53,744 bases of DNA from Fidelibacterota bacterium (GTDB taxonomy: Bacteria > Fidelibacterota > Marinisomatia > SCGC-AAA003-L08 > D37C17). Positions 8,466 through 16,652 of this stretch are shown here, one piece after another. The translations under genes were made by a program, and so were the position numbers. The number at the start of each line of letters is the position of its first letter. Positions within the stretch are counted from its first letter, which is position 1. A model generated the notes under the pieces. The model ran no database searches, was not told the DNA's origin, and saw only the letters and a list, made by a program, of their open reading frames with translations. The stretch covers positions 1 through 53,744 of the forward strand of contig PBFG01000023.1 in NCBI GenBank assembly GCA_002718585.1. Reading direction: 5' to 3'.

Positions 8466-9607
8466 TAGCTAAAAGTTCTATCATCGAAAATTGGAAATAT
8501 ACTAATTCAAGTCAATTCAAAACTTTTAAAAATATTTTCTCTTTCAAAACAGTTGAAAAAAGAATTATTCCCAAAAGTAATGAAATTATAATATATAATG
8601 GCCAACTCATTAATTGCGGAGATTACATATTTAGGAATAATATTAAAATTTACAATATAAATGAAGCAATATGTCAAGAAATTAATCAAATCCAAGATAA
8701 AATTGATCAATTTTCATCTTTTAAAAATGACAAATATGTTGAAGAAAATTTAAAAAATTACAACACTGGTTATTATATATATTTCCCTAAAAATTTAACG
8801 TTAAAAGATAAAATAATCATCAAAAATATTATAGAACAAGGAAACGAGACTGAATATATAAATTTAAGAATTTTAATAGATTGTGATGAAAATTCCAAAA
8901 TAACAATCTTAAATGAAGAAAAATTTTTAAATAAAAAGTGCATTAATATAGTTAATCAATGTCTTATTAATAAAAATTCATCATTAGAAATAATTAATAA
9001 ATCTAATAAACCAGATACAAAACAAATTTATAATTTTTTTTCGATAATAAACTATAATTCAAAACTAAAATATCACACTATAGATATAAATAGCAATTTA
9101 ATTAAAAATAACTATTTTATAAATCTAAATGGTCAAGGTAGTACCTGTTTATTTAATGGCTTAAACATTTCAAAAAATAGAGAACACTTTGATAATTATA
9201 TTGAAATCAATCATAATCATTCAAAAACAATTAGTAATTTAAATTATAAAATTATAGCTGACCATAAATCAAGAAGTACTTTTTTTGCCAAATCAATTAT
9301 TAATGAAGAATGCAGTGAGTCACAAGCCTATCAAAAAAATAATAATTTAATTTTATCAGATAAAGCTAAAATAAATGCAAATCCACAATTAGAAATATAT
9401 AATGATGATGTACAATGTTCTCACGGTTCTGCAACTGGACAAATAGATGAAGAAGCTATTTTTTATTTAAGATCTAGAGGGATAAAGCTTGATTTAGCTA
9501 AACAATTAATACTTAATTCAATCATAAACGAAGTTATTGAAGAAATTCAAAATATTGAAGTTCAAAAAAATTTAAAAGAAACTTTAGATACTTATATGTC
9601 ATCATGA
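8453..9607 (+). CDS. sufD: Fe-S cluster assembly protein SufD
   Basis: SufD partners with SufB in the SufBC2D complex and is needed for iron acquisition. The N-terminal half is poorly conserved and very Asn/Lys/Ile-rich. The C-terminal half shows the beta-helix core and the signature 'NPQLEIYNDDVQCSHGSATGQID', including the conserved Cys and His near the SufB interface, then 'AIFYLRSRGI'. The start is a GTG at 8453 inside the end of sufC, with an AAGGG motif five bases upstream; no in-frame ATG is nearby. Length 384 residues is somewhat short but complete. It overlaps sufE by four bases (ATGA). Confidence 0.93.
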   Translation: MDKVIAKSSIIENWKYTNSSQFKTFKNIFSFKTVEKRIIPKSNEIIIYNGQLINCGDYIFRNNIKIYNINEAICQEINQIQDKIDQFSSFKNDKYVEENLKNYNTGYYIYFPKNLTLKDKIIIKNIIEQGNETEYINLRILIDCDENSKITILNEEKFLNKKCINIVNQCLINKNSSLEIINKSNKPDTKQIYNFFSIINYNSKLKYHTIDINSNLIKNNYFINLNGQGSTCLFNGLNISKNREHFDNYIEINHNHSKTISNLNYKIIADHKSRSTFFAKSIINEECSESQAYQKNNNLILSDKAKINANPQLEIYNDDVQCSHGSATGQIDEEAIFYLRSRGIKLDLAKQLILNSIINEVIEEIQNIEVQKNLKETLDTYMSS

Positions 9608-10014
9608 ATTTAGATTATAAAAAAAATAAAATTAAAGAAACATTCGATTTTTTTGAAGACCCAATGGATAAATATATCCAAATTATTGAAATTGGTAAAA
9701 AAAATAATGGAATATCTGAAAAGTTTAAAAATGATGAATATCGAATTTTTGGATGTGCATCAATGGCGTGGGTTAAAGTTGAAAAAAATAAAAAGAAATA
9801 TTATATAGATACTGATTCTGATACATTCATCGTTAAAGGTTTATTATCAATTCTTAAAACATTAATTGATGGTTCTACAATTGAAGAAATAAATTCTTTA
9901 AAAGCAGAATCAATTTTTATTGATTTAGGGCTTAAGGATTCAATAACAAGCCAACGAACAAATGGATTTATAAATGCTTTAGCAACAATTAAAAAACAAA
10001 TTAATGGAAAATAA
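9604..10014 (+). CDS. sufE: Cysteine desulfuration protein SufE
   Basis: SufE accepts persulfide sulfur from SufS and hands it to SufB. The acceptor is Cys51 in 'RIFGCASMAWV', at the same residue number as in E. coli SufE. The flanking pattern (an N-terminal 'MDKYIQIIEIGKK' helix and a 'FIVKGLLSIL' block) fits the family. Length is 136 residues, normal. The start ATG overlaps the sufD stop (ATGA). It is followed by the SufT gene, with an 11-base overlap. Confidence 0.95.
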   Translation: MNLDYKKNKIKETFDFFEDPMDKYIQIIEIGKKNNGISEKFKNDEYRIFGCASMAWVKVEKNKKKYYIDTDSDTFIVKGLLSILKTLIDGSTIEEINSLKAESIFIDLGLKDSITSQRTNGFINALATIKKQINGK

Positions 10015-10540
10015 CTTTATAAAAATTTCTAGAGAGTGCAATGGAGTACTCATTCCTTCAGGAGATTCAATAAAAATTTTAAAAGATACGCCTGTAAAAA
10101 TAACGCAATCTCTTGGAGGATATTTTACGTTATATGTAAATGGTAATTTAGTAAAAATTGATGGTAAAGATGCTGATGCCATTGGCCAAAAAATAGAACA
10201 AAACAATGAAGTAATTCAAGAACAAGAATTTGATGAAAATTTAATATGGGATCAACTAAAAACATGTTATGACCCTGAAATACCTGTGAATATTGTTGAC
10301 TTAGGATTAATATATGATCTTAGTTATGAACAATCAAAAAATGAAAAATTTTATGTAAAAATTAAAATGACCTTAACTGCACCTGGATGTGGAATGGGTC
10401 CAACTATTGCTGCAGATGTAGAACACAAAATACAATCTCTTCATTTTATCGATGATGTACTTGTGGAATTAGTTTGGGATCCATTATGGAACAAAGAGAT
10501 GATGACAGAAGAAGCAAAACTAAAATTAGGAATGATGTAA
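10004..10540 (+). CDS. sufT: SufT-type Fe-S maturation factor (MIP18/DUF59 family)
   Basis: SufT is an auxiliary maturation protein for iron-sulfur enzymes. The MIP18/DUF59 domain occupies roughly residues 80-178, with 'CYDPEIPVNIVDLGLIYDL' and the conserved cysteine loop 'LTAPGCGMGP', ending in 'VELVWDPLWNKEMMTEEAK'. The N-terminal 75 residues ('GVLIPSGDSIKI', 'VKITQSLGGYFTL') form the extra segment that distinguishes SufT from stand-alone PaaD-like proteins. Its position between sufE and sufS supports the assignment. It ends with TAATG, where the last base of the stop is the first base of the sufS start. Confidence 0.9.
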   Translation: MENNFIKISRECNGVLIPSGDSIKILKDTPVKITQSLGGYFTLYVNGNLVKIDGKDADAIGQKIEQNNEVIQEQEFDENLIWDQLKTCYDPEIPVNIVDLGLIYDLSYEQSKNEKFYVKIKMTLTAPGCGMGPTIAADVEHKIQSLHFIDDVLVELVWDPLWNKEMMTEEAKLKLGMM

Positions 10541-11745
10541 TGGATTTTAAAAAAGATTTTCCAATTTTTAAAAATAATAATGAAAAATATCCACTTATTT
10601 ATTTTGACAATGCATCTACAACTCAAAAACCACAATGTGTAATAGATTCAATTTCTCATTTTTATACTCATTATAATGCCAATGTTCACAGAGGTAATTA
10701 TAAAATAGCAGAAAAAGCTACATTAGAATTTGAAAATTCTAGAGAAACCATAGCAAATTTCATAAACGCAAAGAAAGATGAAATAATCTTCACAACTGGA
10801 ACGACTGAATCTATAAACCTCATAGCATACTCTTTTGCCTCTTTTTTAGAAGATGAAGATGAAATTATTATTTCTGAAATGGAACATCATAGCAATATTT
10901 TACCATGGCAGATGATAAAAGAAAAGAAGAATATTAAAATTAGATATATAAATGTAAATGAAGACGGACAATTAGATTTAAGTCAATTAGAAACTCTAAT
11001 TAATAAAAAAACAAAACTGTGTTCTATTATTTCTATGTCAAATATTCTTGGTACAATTAATGATTTAAATAAAATTTCTAAACTAACAAATAAATATAAT
11101 ATCCCTTTACTAGTTGATGCTGCGCAAAGCATTGCTCATGAAAAAATAGATGTAGAAAAAATAAATTGTGATTTTCTAGTTTTTTCTGGACATAAAATTA
11201 TGGGTCCCACCGGTGTTGGAGTACTTTACATACATAAAAAATTTTTAAATAAGCTGCCTCCTTTTTTGAGAGGGGGAAATATGAATAAAGAAGTAGGTTA
11301 TGAAACATCAACTTGGAATGAAACGCCATGGAAGTTTGAAGCAGGGACTTCAAATATTGCACAAGTAATTGGTTTAAAAAGCAGTATCAACTATGTTAAA
11401 AGAATTGGACTTGATAAAATAGAAATTCATAATAAAAAACTTACAAATTATTTAATAAAAAATTTAAAAGATATTAAAGATATAAATATTTATGGACATA
11501 AAGATAAAAATTTTGGTCCTATAGTTTCATTTAATATAGAAGGTTGTCATCCATACGATATATCAAAGCTTCTCGGAGAATACAATATATGTATAAGAGC
11601 AGGACACCATTGTGGACAAATTTTAATGAAAAAATTAAATACTAACTTTACAAATAGAATTAGCTTACAGTATTATAATAGCTTTCAAGAAATTGATTTT
11701 TTTATTGAATCATTAAAAAAAGTTGTTAAAATTCTAAAAAATTAA
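10540..11745 (+). CDS. sufS: Cysteine desulfurase SufS
   Basis: SufS is a PLP-dependent group II cysteine desulfurase that takes sulfur from L-cysteine and passes it to SufE. The PLP lysine is Lys219 in 'FSGHKIMGPTG' and the catalytic cysteine is Cys358 in 'RAGHHCGQ'. Other fold markers are 'YFDNASTTQKP', 'EHHSNILPWQ' and 'VDAAQS'. The start was set at the ATG at 10540, overlapping the SufT stop by one base; this gives 401 residues and the family-like beginning 'MDFKKDFPIF'. An upstream reading at 10474 lies wholly inside sufT. It is the last gene of the operon and converges on a glutaredoxin gene nine bases away. Confidence 0.95.
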   Translation: MDFKKDFPIFKNNNEKYPLIYFDNASTTQKPQCVIDSISHFYTHYNANVHRGNYKIAEKATLEFENSRETIANFINAKKDEIIFTTGTTESINLIAYSFASFLEDEDEIIISEMEHHSNILPWQMIKEKKNIKIRYINVNEDGQLDLSQLETLINKKTKLCSIISMSNILGTINDLNKISKLTNKYNIPLLVDAAQSIAHEKIDVEKINCDFLVFSGHKIMGPTGVGVLYIHKKFLNKLPPFLRGGNMNKEVGYETSTWNETPWKFEAGTSNIAQVIGLKSSINYVKRIGLDKIEIHNKKLTNYLIKNLKDIKDINIYGHKDKNFGPIVSFNIEGCHPYDISKLLGEYNICIRAGHHCGQILMKKLNTNFTNRISLQYYNSFQEIDFFIESLKKVVKILKN

Positions 11746-11753
11746 CTTATTTT

Positions 11754-12059
11754 TTATTTTTCAAATATTTCCTTTAACTGTCCTGAATTATGTAGTTCTA
11801 CTGCTATATCACAACCTCCAATCAATTCACCTTTATAAAATAATTGAGGAATAGTTGGCCAATTAGATAGTTTTGATAATTCATGTCTAATATTTACATC
11901 TTCTAAAACATTAGTAGTTTTGTAGTCTACTTTGTGCAGATTCAAAATATTAACAACTGTAGAAGAAAATCCACACATAGGCATTTCTTTTGTGCCTTTC
12001 ATATATAACATTATTTTATTATCTTTAATATCTTTTTTTATTTTTTCTGATAAATCCAA
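11754..12059 (-). CDS. grxD: Monothiol CGFS glutaredoxin (Grx4/GrxD family)
   Basis: This is a small monothiol glutaredoxin with the CGFS active site (Cys29 in 'PMCGFSST') and the GSH/cluster-binding blocks 'WPTIPQLFYKGELIGGCDI'. CGFS glutaredoxins bind a bridging [2Fe-2S] cluster with glutathione and act as cluster carriers, often with A-type proteins or BolA. The length of 101 residues is normal. It lies tail to tail with sufS, nine bases away, so it is functionally linked to the SUF genes though transcribed from its own promoter. No BolA gene is seen nearby. Confidence 0.93.
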   Translation of the reverse strand: MDLSEKIKKDIKDNKIMLYMKGTKEMPMCGFSSTVVNILNLHKVDYKTTNVLEDVNIRHELSKLSNWPTIPQLFYKGELIGGCDIAVELHNSGQLKEIFEK

Positions 12060-12143
12060 AGCTTATTCCTTTCATTAAATATTGATTAATATAGTTCGTA
12101 CTGTCTAATTTATACAATCCAAATAATTTTATTAAATATTTTT

Positions 12144-14525
12144 ATGAAAAAATTTGTTACAAAAGCTTTAATAATACTATCTTACTGTATTCTTTTATCT
12201 GAAGAAAAAAAAATAGGATTAGTATTATCAGGTGGAGGTATTAAGGGATTTGGCCATTTAGGAACTCTGCAAATGATTGACTCGTTAAATATCCCTATTG
12301 ATTTCGTTGTTGGTTCTTCAATTGGTGCAATTTCAGCAGCACTGTATGCAACTGGACATTCTCCTCCTGAGATAGATATAATAGGTTCACAAACAAATTG
12401 GAAAGAAATTTTTGGTCAATCAAGATCTAGAGATGAACTACTGTACTTTAGAAAAAAGGATCACTCAAAATTTCAATTAACTTTTTTCTTAAGAGGATTT
12501 AGACCTACTACGCCTATTTCACTATCAAATGGACAATATAGCTATGAACACTTATTAGATTTATTCAGTGAATATACCCACATTAGTAATTATGATGATT
12601 TCTTAATTCCATTTAGATGTAATGCAACGGATATCATAAGTGGGGAAGAATATATATTCAATAAAGGTTCATTGGCAAAATCACTTAGAGTTTCTACATC
12701 AATTCCAACAATTTTTAGTCCAATTGAATATGAAGATAAACTTTTAGTTGATGGAGGTTTAATTAATAATATTCCAACAAATTTAGCTGAAAATTTAGGT
12801 GCAAATTACATAATATCATCTGATGTAACATCCGATGACAAATCAAAGGATGAGATTATTGATATTTTTAATATTGTTTATAAAATAATGGATTTATATG
12901 GCAATAATAATAAAAAAATTAATTCTAGTAAATCTGATATTTTAGTTAAGCCGAATTTAAATAATTTAAATGTTGTAAGCTATAATATAGATGATGTTAA
13001 TAGAATGAAACTTGAGGGTAAGAAGGCAGCCTATAAAAATTTAAGTTATTTTTTAAAATTACAAAAGAAAGAAAACCATCTTATTAATATTTCTGCCATC
13101 CCTAAGAATAAATTTAAACTTGATTCTTTAATACTAAGTAATGATTTAAAAGATGATTCTATAATTCATAATCTATTTAATTTAAAATCTGAAATTTATA
13201 AATCAAAGATTACAGAAAATATTTTAAAAATAAGAAGCTTGAAACGTTATCATAGTATTTATTCAAAATATAAAAAAAATAATTTTAATAATACCTATGA
13301 TATGTATCTATTTGGTGAAAAAAATCAACCTATAATTATAAATGAAATCAATGTGATTGGTAATAATAAAATTTCAAACAATAAAATTTTATCTATGTTT
13401 TCAATTAAGAAAAATGAAGAACTAGATATCATAAAACTTAATGAAGAAATTAAGACAGCTTATGAGACTGAACTTTTCGAATATATTAATTATGATTTAT
13501 TTAATGAAGGTTCTTATAAAATTAATATTAATGTAAAAGAAGCTGAAGATAAAAAATTAAAGTTAGGCGTATTGTGGGATAATTATTACAAACTAATTGG
13601 AAAAATTAAAATTGATATCTTCAATAAACCATTGAAAAATTTAAGATTTCAAAATGAACTTTTATTCTCAGGTTTAAAGAGAAATCAACTAAGTATTTAC
13701 TATTTAATTAACAACAATAGTAAATCAAACTTAATTCCTTTTTTAGAGTTTACTAATCAAATTAAAAATATTGGATTGTATAATTTTTTCAATGAAAATA
13801 TGAATTATAATATTGAACATGATTACAAAAGTTTTTCTTATGGGATAATTTATCCTATTTACAAATTTGGTTCTTTTGAAATCAGTTCAATAAAATTTAA
13901 TAGTAAATATAAATTTGAAATTAGTAGAAATGATAACAATTTTAGAAATTATAATATATCTTTATATAAATTAAAACTTGATTTAGATCAAATAGATGAT
14001 TTATCGCATCCTAAAAATGGCTATAGACTTAATTTAAATTTTAAAAAAAGTTATGATAATTTTTATACATCAAATGAAGATTTAATCCCTTCGTCCAATG
14101 GGTTCCAAACTTTTAATTTAAATTTTGAAAACTATAATTCGTTCAATGTCAATCATACTTTTAGAATATTTAATATTATAAGAAAATCGAGTCAATTAAT
14201 TCCTACATATTTAACAACATTCTATGGGGGGATAGATTGGGCTCTAGGTTATAAAGAATTTAACTTAACAGCAAATGATTTAAATTTATTTGGTGTGGAG
14301 TATCAATACCACTTTAAAAGTAGTGTAACTTATAGATTTGTAATCAATAAATTAGTAAAAATTGATAATCAAAATAATGGTCCATTAAATTATGGTATAA
14401 GTATCAAAATCCGATCAATTTTAGGACCGATAAATTTCACTTATGCCAAAGGACATAAAATACCTTATGATAAAAATAGCAGAGAAATTAGATTATTTTA
14501 CTTTAATTTTGGTGTGACATTGTAG
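12144..14525 (+). CDS. Patatin-like phospholipase with POTRA and outer-membrane barrel (PlpD-like, type Vd)
   Basis: A short signal peptide (about 1-18) is followed by a patatin domain. It has the oxyanion loop 'SGGGIKGFGHLG' (29-40), nucleophile elbow 'GSSIG' with Ser59, and catalytic Asp203 in 'VDGGLINNIP'. After a charged linker (about 300-400) comes a POTRA-like region ('INEINVIGNNKISNNKILSMF') and then a beta-rich C-terminal half ending in a barrel-type strand 'LFYFNFGVTL'. This order matches PlpD of Pseudomonas and its relatives, in which a barrel displays or releases a lipase. The catalytic pair is intact, so activity on phospholipids is likely. The gene is flanked by grxD (divergent) and tRNA-Leu and has no operon partner. 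Confidence 0.87.
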   Translation: MKKFVTKALIILSYCILLSEEKKIGLVLSGGGIKGFGHLGTLQMIDSLNIPIDFVVGSSIGAISAALYATGHSPPEIDIIGSQTNWKEIFGQSRSRDELLYFRKKDHSKFQLTFFLRGFRPTTPISLSNGQYSYEHLLDLFSEYTHISNYDDFLIPFRCNATDIISGEEYIFNKGSLAKSLRVSTSIPTIFSPIEYEDKLLVDGGLINNIPTNLAENLGANYIISSDVTSDDKSKDEIIDIFNIVYKIMDLYGNNNKKINSSKSDILVKPNLNNLNVVSYNIDDVNRMKLEGKKAAYKNLSYFLKLQKKENHLINISAIPKNKFKLDSLILSNDLKDDSIIHNLFNLKSEIYKSKITENILKIRSLKRYHSIYSKYKKNNFNNTYDMYLFGEKNQPIIINEINVIGNNKISNNKILSMFSIKKNEELDIIKLNEEIKTAYETELFEYINYDLFNEGSYKININVKEAEDKKLKLGVLWDNYYKLIGKIKIDIFNKPLKNLRFQNELLFSGLKRNQLSIYYLINNNSKSNLIPFLEFTNQIKNIGLYNFFNENMNYNIEHDYKSFSYGIIYPIYKFGSFEISSIKFNSKYKFEISRNDNNFRNYNISLYKLKLDLDQIDDLSHPKNGYRLNLNFKKSYDNFYTSNEDLIPSSNGFQTFNLNFENYNSFNVNHTFRIFNIIRKSSQLIPTYLTTFYGGIDWALGYKEFNLTANDLNLFGVEYQYHFKSSVTYRFVINKLVKIDNQNNGPLNYGISIKIRSILGPINFTYAKGHKIPYDKNSREIRLFYFNFGVTL

Positions 14526-14544
14526 TAGGTCTTTTAAACTATTT

Positions 14545-14625
14545 GCCGCGATGGTGGAATTGGTAGACACGCTGGTCTTAGGAACCAGTGCCTTTGGCGT
14601 GGGGGTTCGACTCCCTCTCGCGGCA
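14545..14625 (+). tRNA. tRNA-Leu (anticodon UAG)
   Basis: An 81-base cloverleaf can be drawn: acceptor stem GCCGCGA paired with TCGCGGC, D-arm with 'TTGGTAGAC', and anticodon stem CTGGT/ACCAG around loop CTTAGGA (anticodon TAG). It has a long variable arm ('TGCCTTTGGCGT') typical of class II tRNAs, T-loop 'GTTCGACTC', and discriminator A. The 3' CCA is not encoded. It reads CUA and possibly other CUN codons. Confidence 0.96.
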
Positions 14626-14648
14626 CTTAATTTATTCTTTTCTATAAA

Positions 14649-15617
14649 ATGTTTTTAGAAATATTAATTATATTAATCACAACTTATACAATATGGCACG
14701 CCTCAAATATTCTTGGTCGTGAAACGGAAAACCTAGGAAATAAATATAATATTCCAAATAGCGTTAAAGGAGCAACGCTTGATGCAGTAGGTAGCTCTTT
14801 TCCAGAATTCTGTACAGTCATATTTTGTCTTTATGCTGGTTCATTTGAGGCTGGTTTAGGTACAGTTGCAGGTTCTGCTCTTTATAACATACTAATTATA
14901 CCATCATTATGTGTAATCTTTACTAATAAGAGTATGAATGTTGAAAAAAAAGTTGTTTATAGAGATGGAATAACTTATATACTAACCATTATTTTTTTAA
15001 TTTCAATGATATACTTTGGTTCTTCAAATCCTTCTAATATTGAAGAGAAATTGATAAATAAATCATCTGGTAGCATATTTATATTATTGTACATATTATA
15101 TTTAGTTTTCTTAATTTTTGAATCTAAAAATTCTGATTCTAAAATTAATAGAACTTTCAATAATCAATCTCTTATTAAGATTATATCTTTCATTACAATA
15201 AGTATGATAATCATCGCAATTTCTGTTCATTTTTTAGTAGATAACAGTTTAAAACTATTTACAACTCTAGGTTTATCCAAAACAGCCATTGGGGTAATTA
15301 TTTTAGCTGCTATAACATCTTTACCTGACACTTTTTTATCCGTTATTTCAGCAAAGAGGGGAGATGCTGATGCCGCAATTAGTAATGCTTTGGGATCCAA
15401 TACTTTTGATATACTTATTTGCTTAGGTTTACCTATTGTTTATTTTAATGGGATTTATATTAACTGGAATGAAAGCTTTATTTTACTCATATACTTGTTA
15501 ATTAGTTCTGTAGTGAGCATGATACTAATTTCTTCCAATTGGAGACTTTCTAAGATTGAAGCTAAAGCAATGCTTATAATATATATTATGTTTTTCATTT
15601 ATATAATCATTCAATAG
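14649..15617 (+). CDS. Na+/Ca2+ exchanger family membrane protein (CaxA/YrbG type)
   Basis: This is an integral membrane antiporter with about ten hydrophobic segments arranged as two inverted repeats. The two alpha-repeat signatures are visible: 'LDAVGSSFPEFCTVIFCLYAG' with 'GTVAGSALYNIL' near residues 45-85, and 'ITSLPDTFLSVISAK' with 'ISNALGSNTFDIL' near 220-255. The acidic residues in these repeats bind the cations. The usual role is calcium extrusion driven by sodium or proton gradients. At 322 residues it matches bacterial members. It starts 23 bases after tRNA-Leu and converges on the GT2 gene with three bases between stops. Ion preference cannot be told from sequence. Confidence 0.86.
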   Translation: MFLEILIILITTYTIWHASNILGRETENLGNKYNIPNSVKGATLDAVGSSFPEFCTVIFCLYAGSFEAGLGTVAGSALYNILIIPSLCVIFTNKSMNVEKKVVYRDGITYILTIIFLISMIYFGSSNPSNIEEKLINKSSGSIFILLYILYLVFLIFESKNSDSKINRTFNNQSLIKIISFITISMIIIAISVHFLVDNSLKLFTTLGLSKTAIGVIILAAITSLPDTFLSVISAKRGDADAAISNALGSNTFDILICLGLPIVYFNGIYINWNESFILLIYLLISSVVSMILISSNWRLSKIEAKAMLIIYIMFFIYIIIQ

Positions 15618-15620
15618 AAT

Positions 15621-16652
15621 TTATAAATCTTTAAAATTAACTACTCTCATAAAAAAATATCTGATTACAATACTTTTATTAAAAACAATTTTTTTATTAA
15701 AAAGGGTATTATCATCAATCAATCTAATTTTTCTAATAAAATTTCTTTTTTTAGCTATTAATTTTAAATTAAATAATATTGATAATAGAGCCTTGTAATG
15801 AGCAATAAAATGTCTAATTCTTAAATTGAACAAATCATAAAATGAAGATAAAATTTCTAAAGGTATTCTTGTAAAAAAATAAGTGATAGAACGGATCAAG
15901 GAATAGTTAGATAGTAGTAGAATCAAGCTATTTCTATGATTTAGATAAGTTTTTTGGGGTGAAGTAACTTTTAAAGTTTGTGCTCCATAATGAAATAAAA
16001 TTGCTTTAGGTTCAACCCACACATCATAATTTTTAAGATGACATTTCCAATGATAATCTATTTCTTCCATGTGGGCAAAGAGGTTTTCATCAAAGCCATT
16101 TAAATCCTTAAAAGCTTTTTCCCTTGTTAAAAAACATGCTCCAGATGCCCAAAATATTTTTATAGATTTATCATATTGTGAAGTATCTTTTTCAGTTGTA
16201 TTAAAAACTCTACCTCTTGCAAATGGGTAAACTAAATAATCAATAAAACCACCACTAGCTCCTGCATAATCAAAAAAAGATTTATTATTAATATTTAAAA
16301 TTTTAGGCTGAACAGAAGATATGTTTGAATGTGACTCAATCTTTAAAAACAGGTTCTCAATACATTTTTTTTCAATAATTGTATCGTTATTTAAAAATAA
16401 TAAATATTTACCTTTTGCAATTTTTGAACCGAGATTACAACCACCAGCATATCCTAAATTAATTAAAGATTTTTTAACAATAACATTCGGAAATTTTTCT
16501 TTAACAATTGTATCACTTGAATCACTACTACCATTATCAACAACAATAATTTCAAAATCTTTAAATGTAGATTTATAAATAGATTCTATACAATTCAATA
16601 AAATTTGAAAATTATTATAATGAGGTATTATAATTGATATTTTAACTTTCAT
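15621..16652 (-). CDS. Glycosyltransferase family 2 (rhamnosyltransferase-like)
   Basis: A GT-A fold inverting glycosyltransferase. The N-terminus has 'SIIIPHYNN' and 'IIVVDNGSSDSS' (Asp39), then 'NLGYAGGCNLG', the metal-site motif 'LFLNNDT' (88-90, an NND variant of DxD), and 'HMEEIDYHWK', an ED motif that carries the general base. The set resembles WbbL-like rhamnosyltransferases acting on surface polysaccharides. The C-terminal 80 residues are basic with a hydrophobic patch, suggesting membrane association. Its ATG overlaps the stop of the DUF2723 gene by one base (TAATG), so the two are translationally coupled and may act on the same glycan. Donor and acceptor are unknown. Confidence 0.85.
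   Translation of the reverse strand: MKVKISIIIPHYNNFQILLNCIESIYKSTFKDFEIIVVDNGSSDSSDTIVKEKFPNVIVKKSLINLGYAGGCNLGSKIAKGKYLLFLNNDTIIEKKCIENLFLKIESHSNISSVQPKILNINNKSFFDYAGASGGFIDYLVYPFARGRVFNTTEKDTSQYDKSIKIFWASGACFLTREKAFKDLNGFDENLFAHMEEIDYHWKCHLKNYDVWVEPKAILFHYGAQTLKVTSPQKTYLNHRNSLILLLSNYSLIRSITYFFTRIPLEILSSFYDLFNLRIRHFIAHYKALLSILFNLKLIAKKRNFIRKIRLIDDNTLFNKKIVFNKSIVIRYFFMRVVNFKDL

Noticed and set aside
12144-14525. Patatin gene as part of a CBASS-type defence system
   Set aside because: It has a signal peptide, POTRA region and barrel, and there is no cyclase gene nearby.
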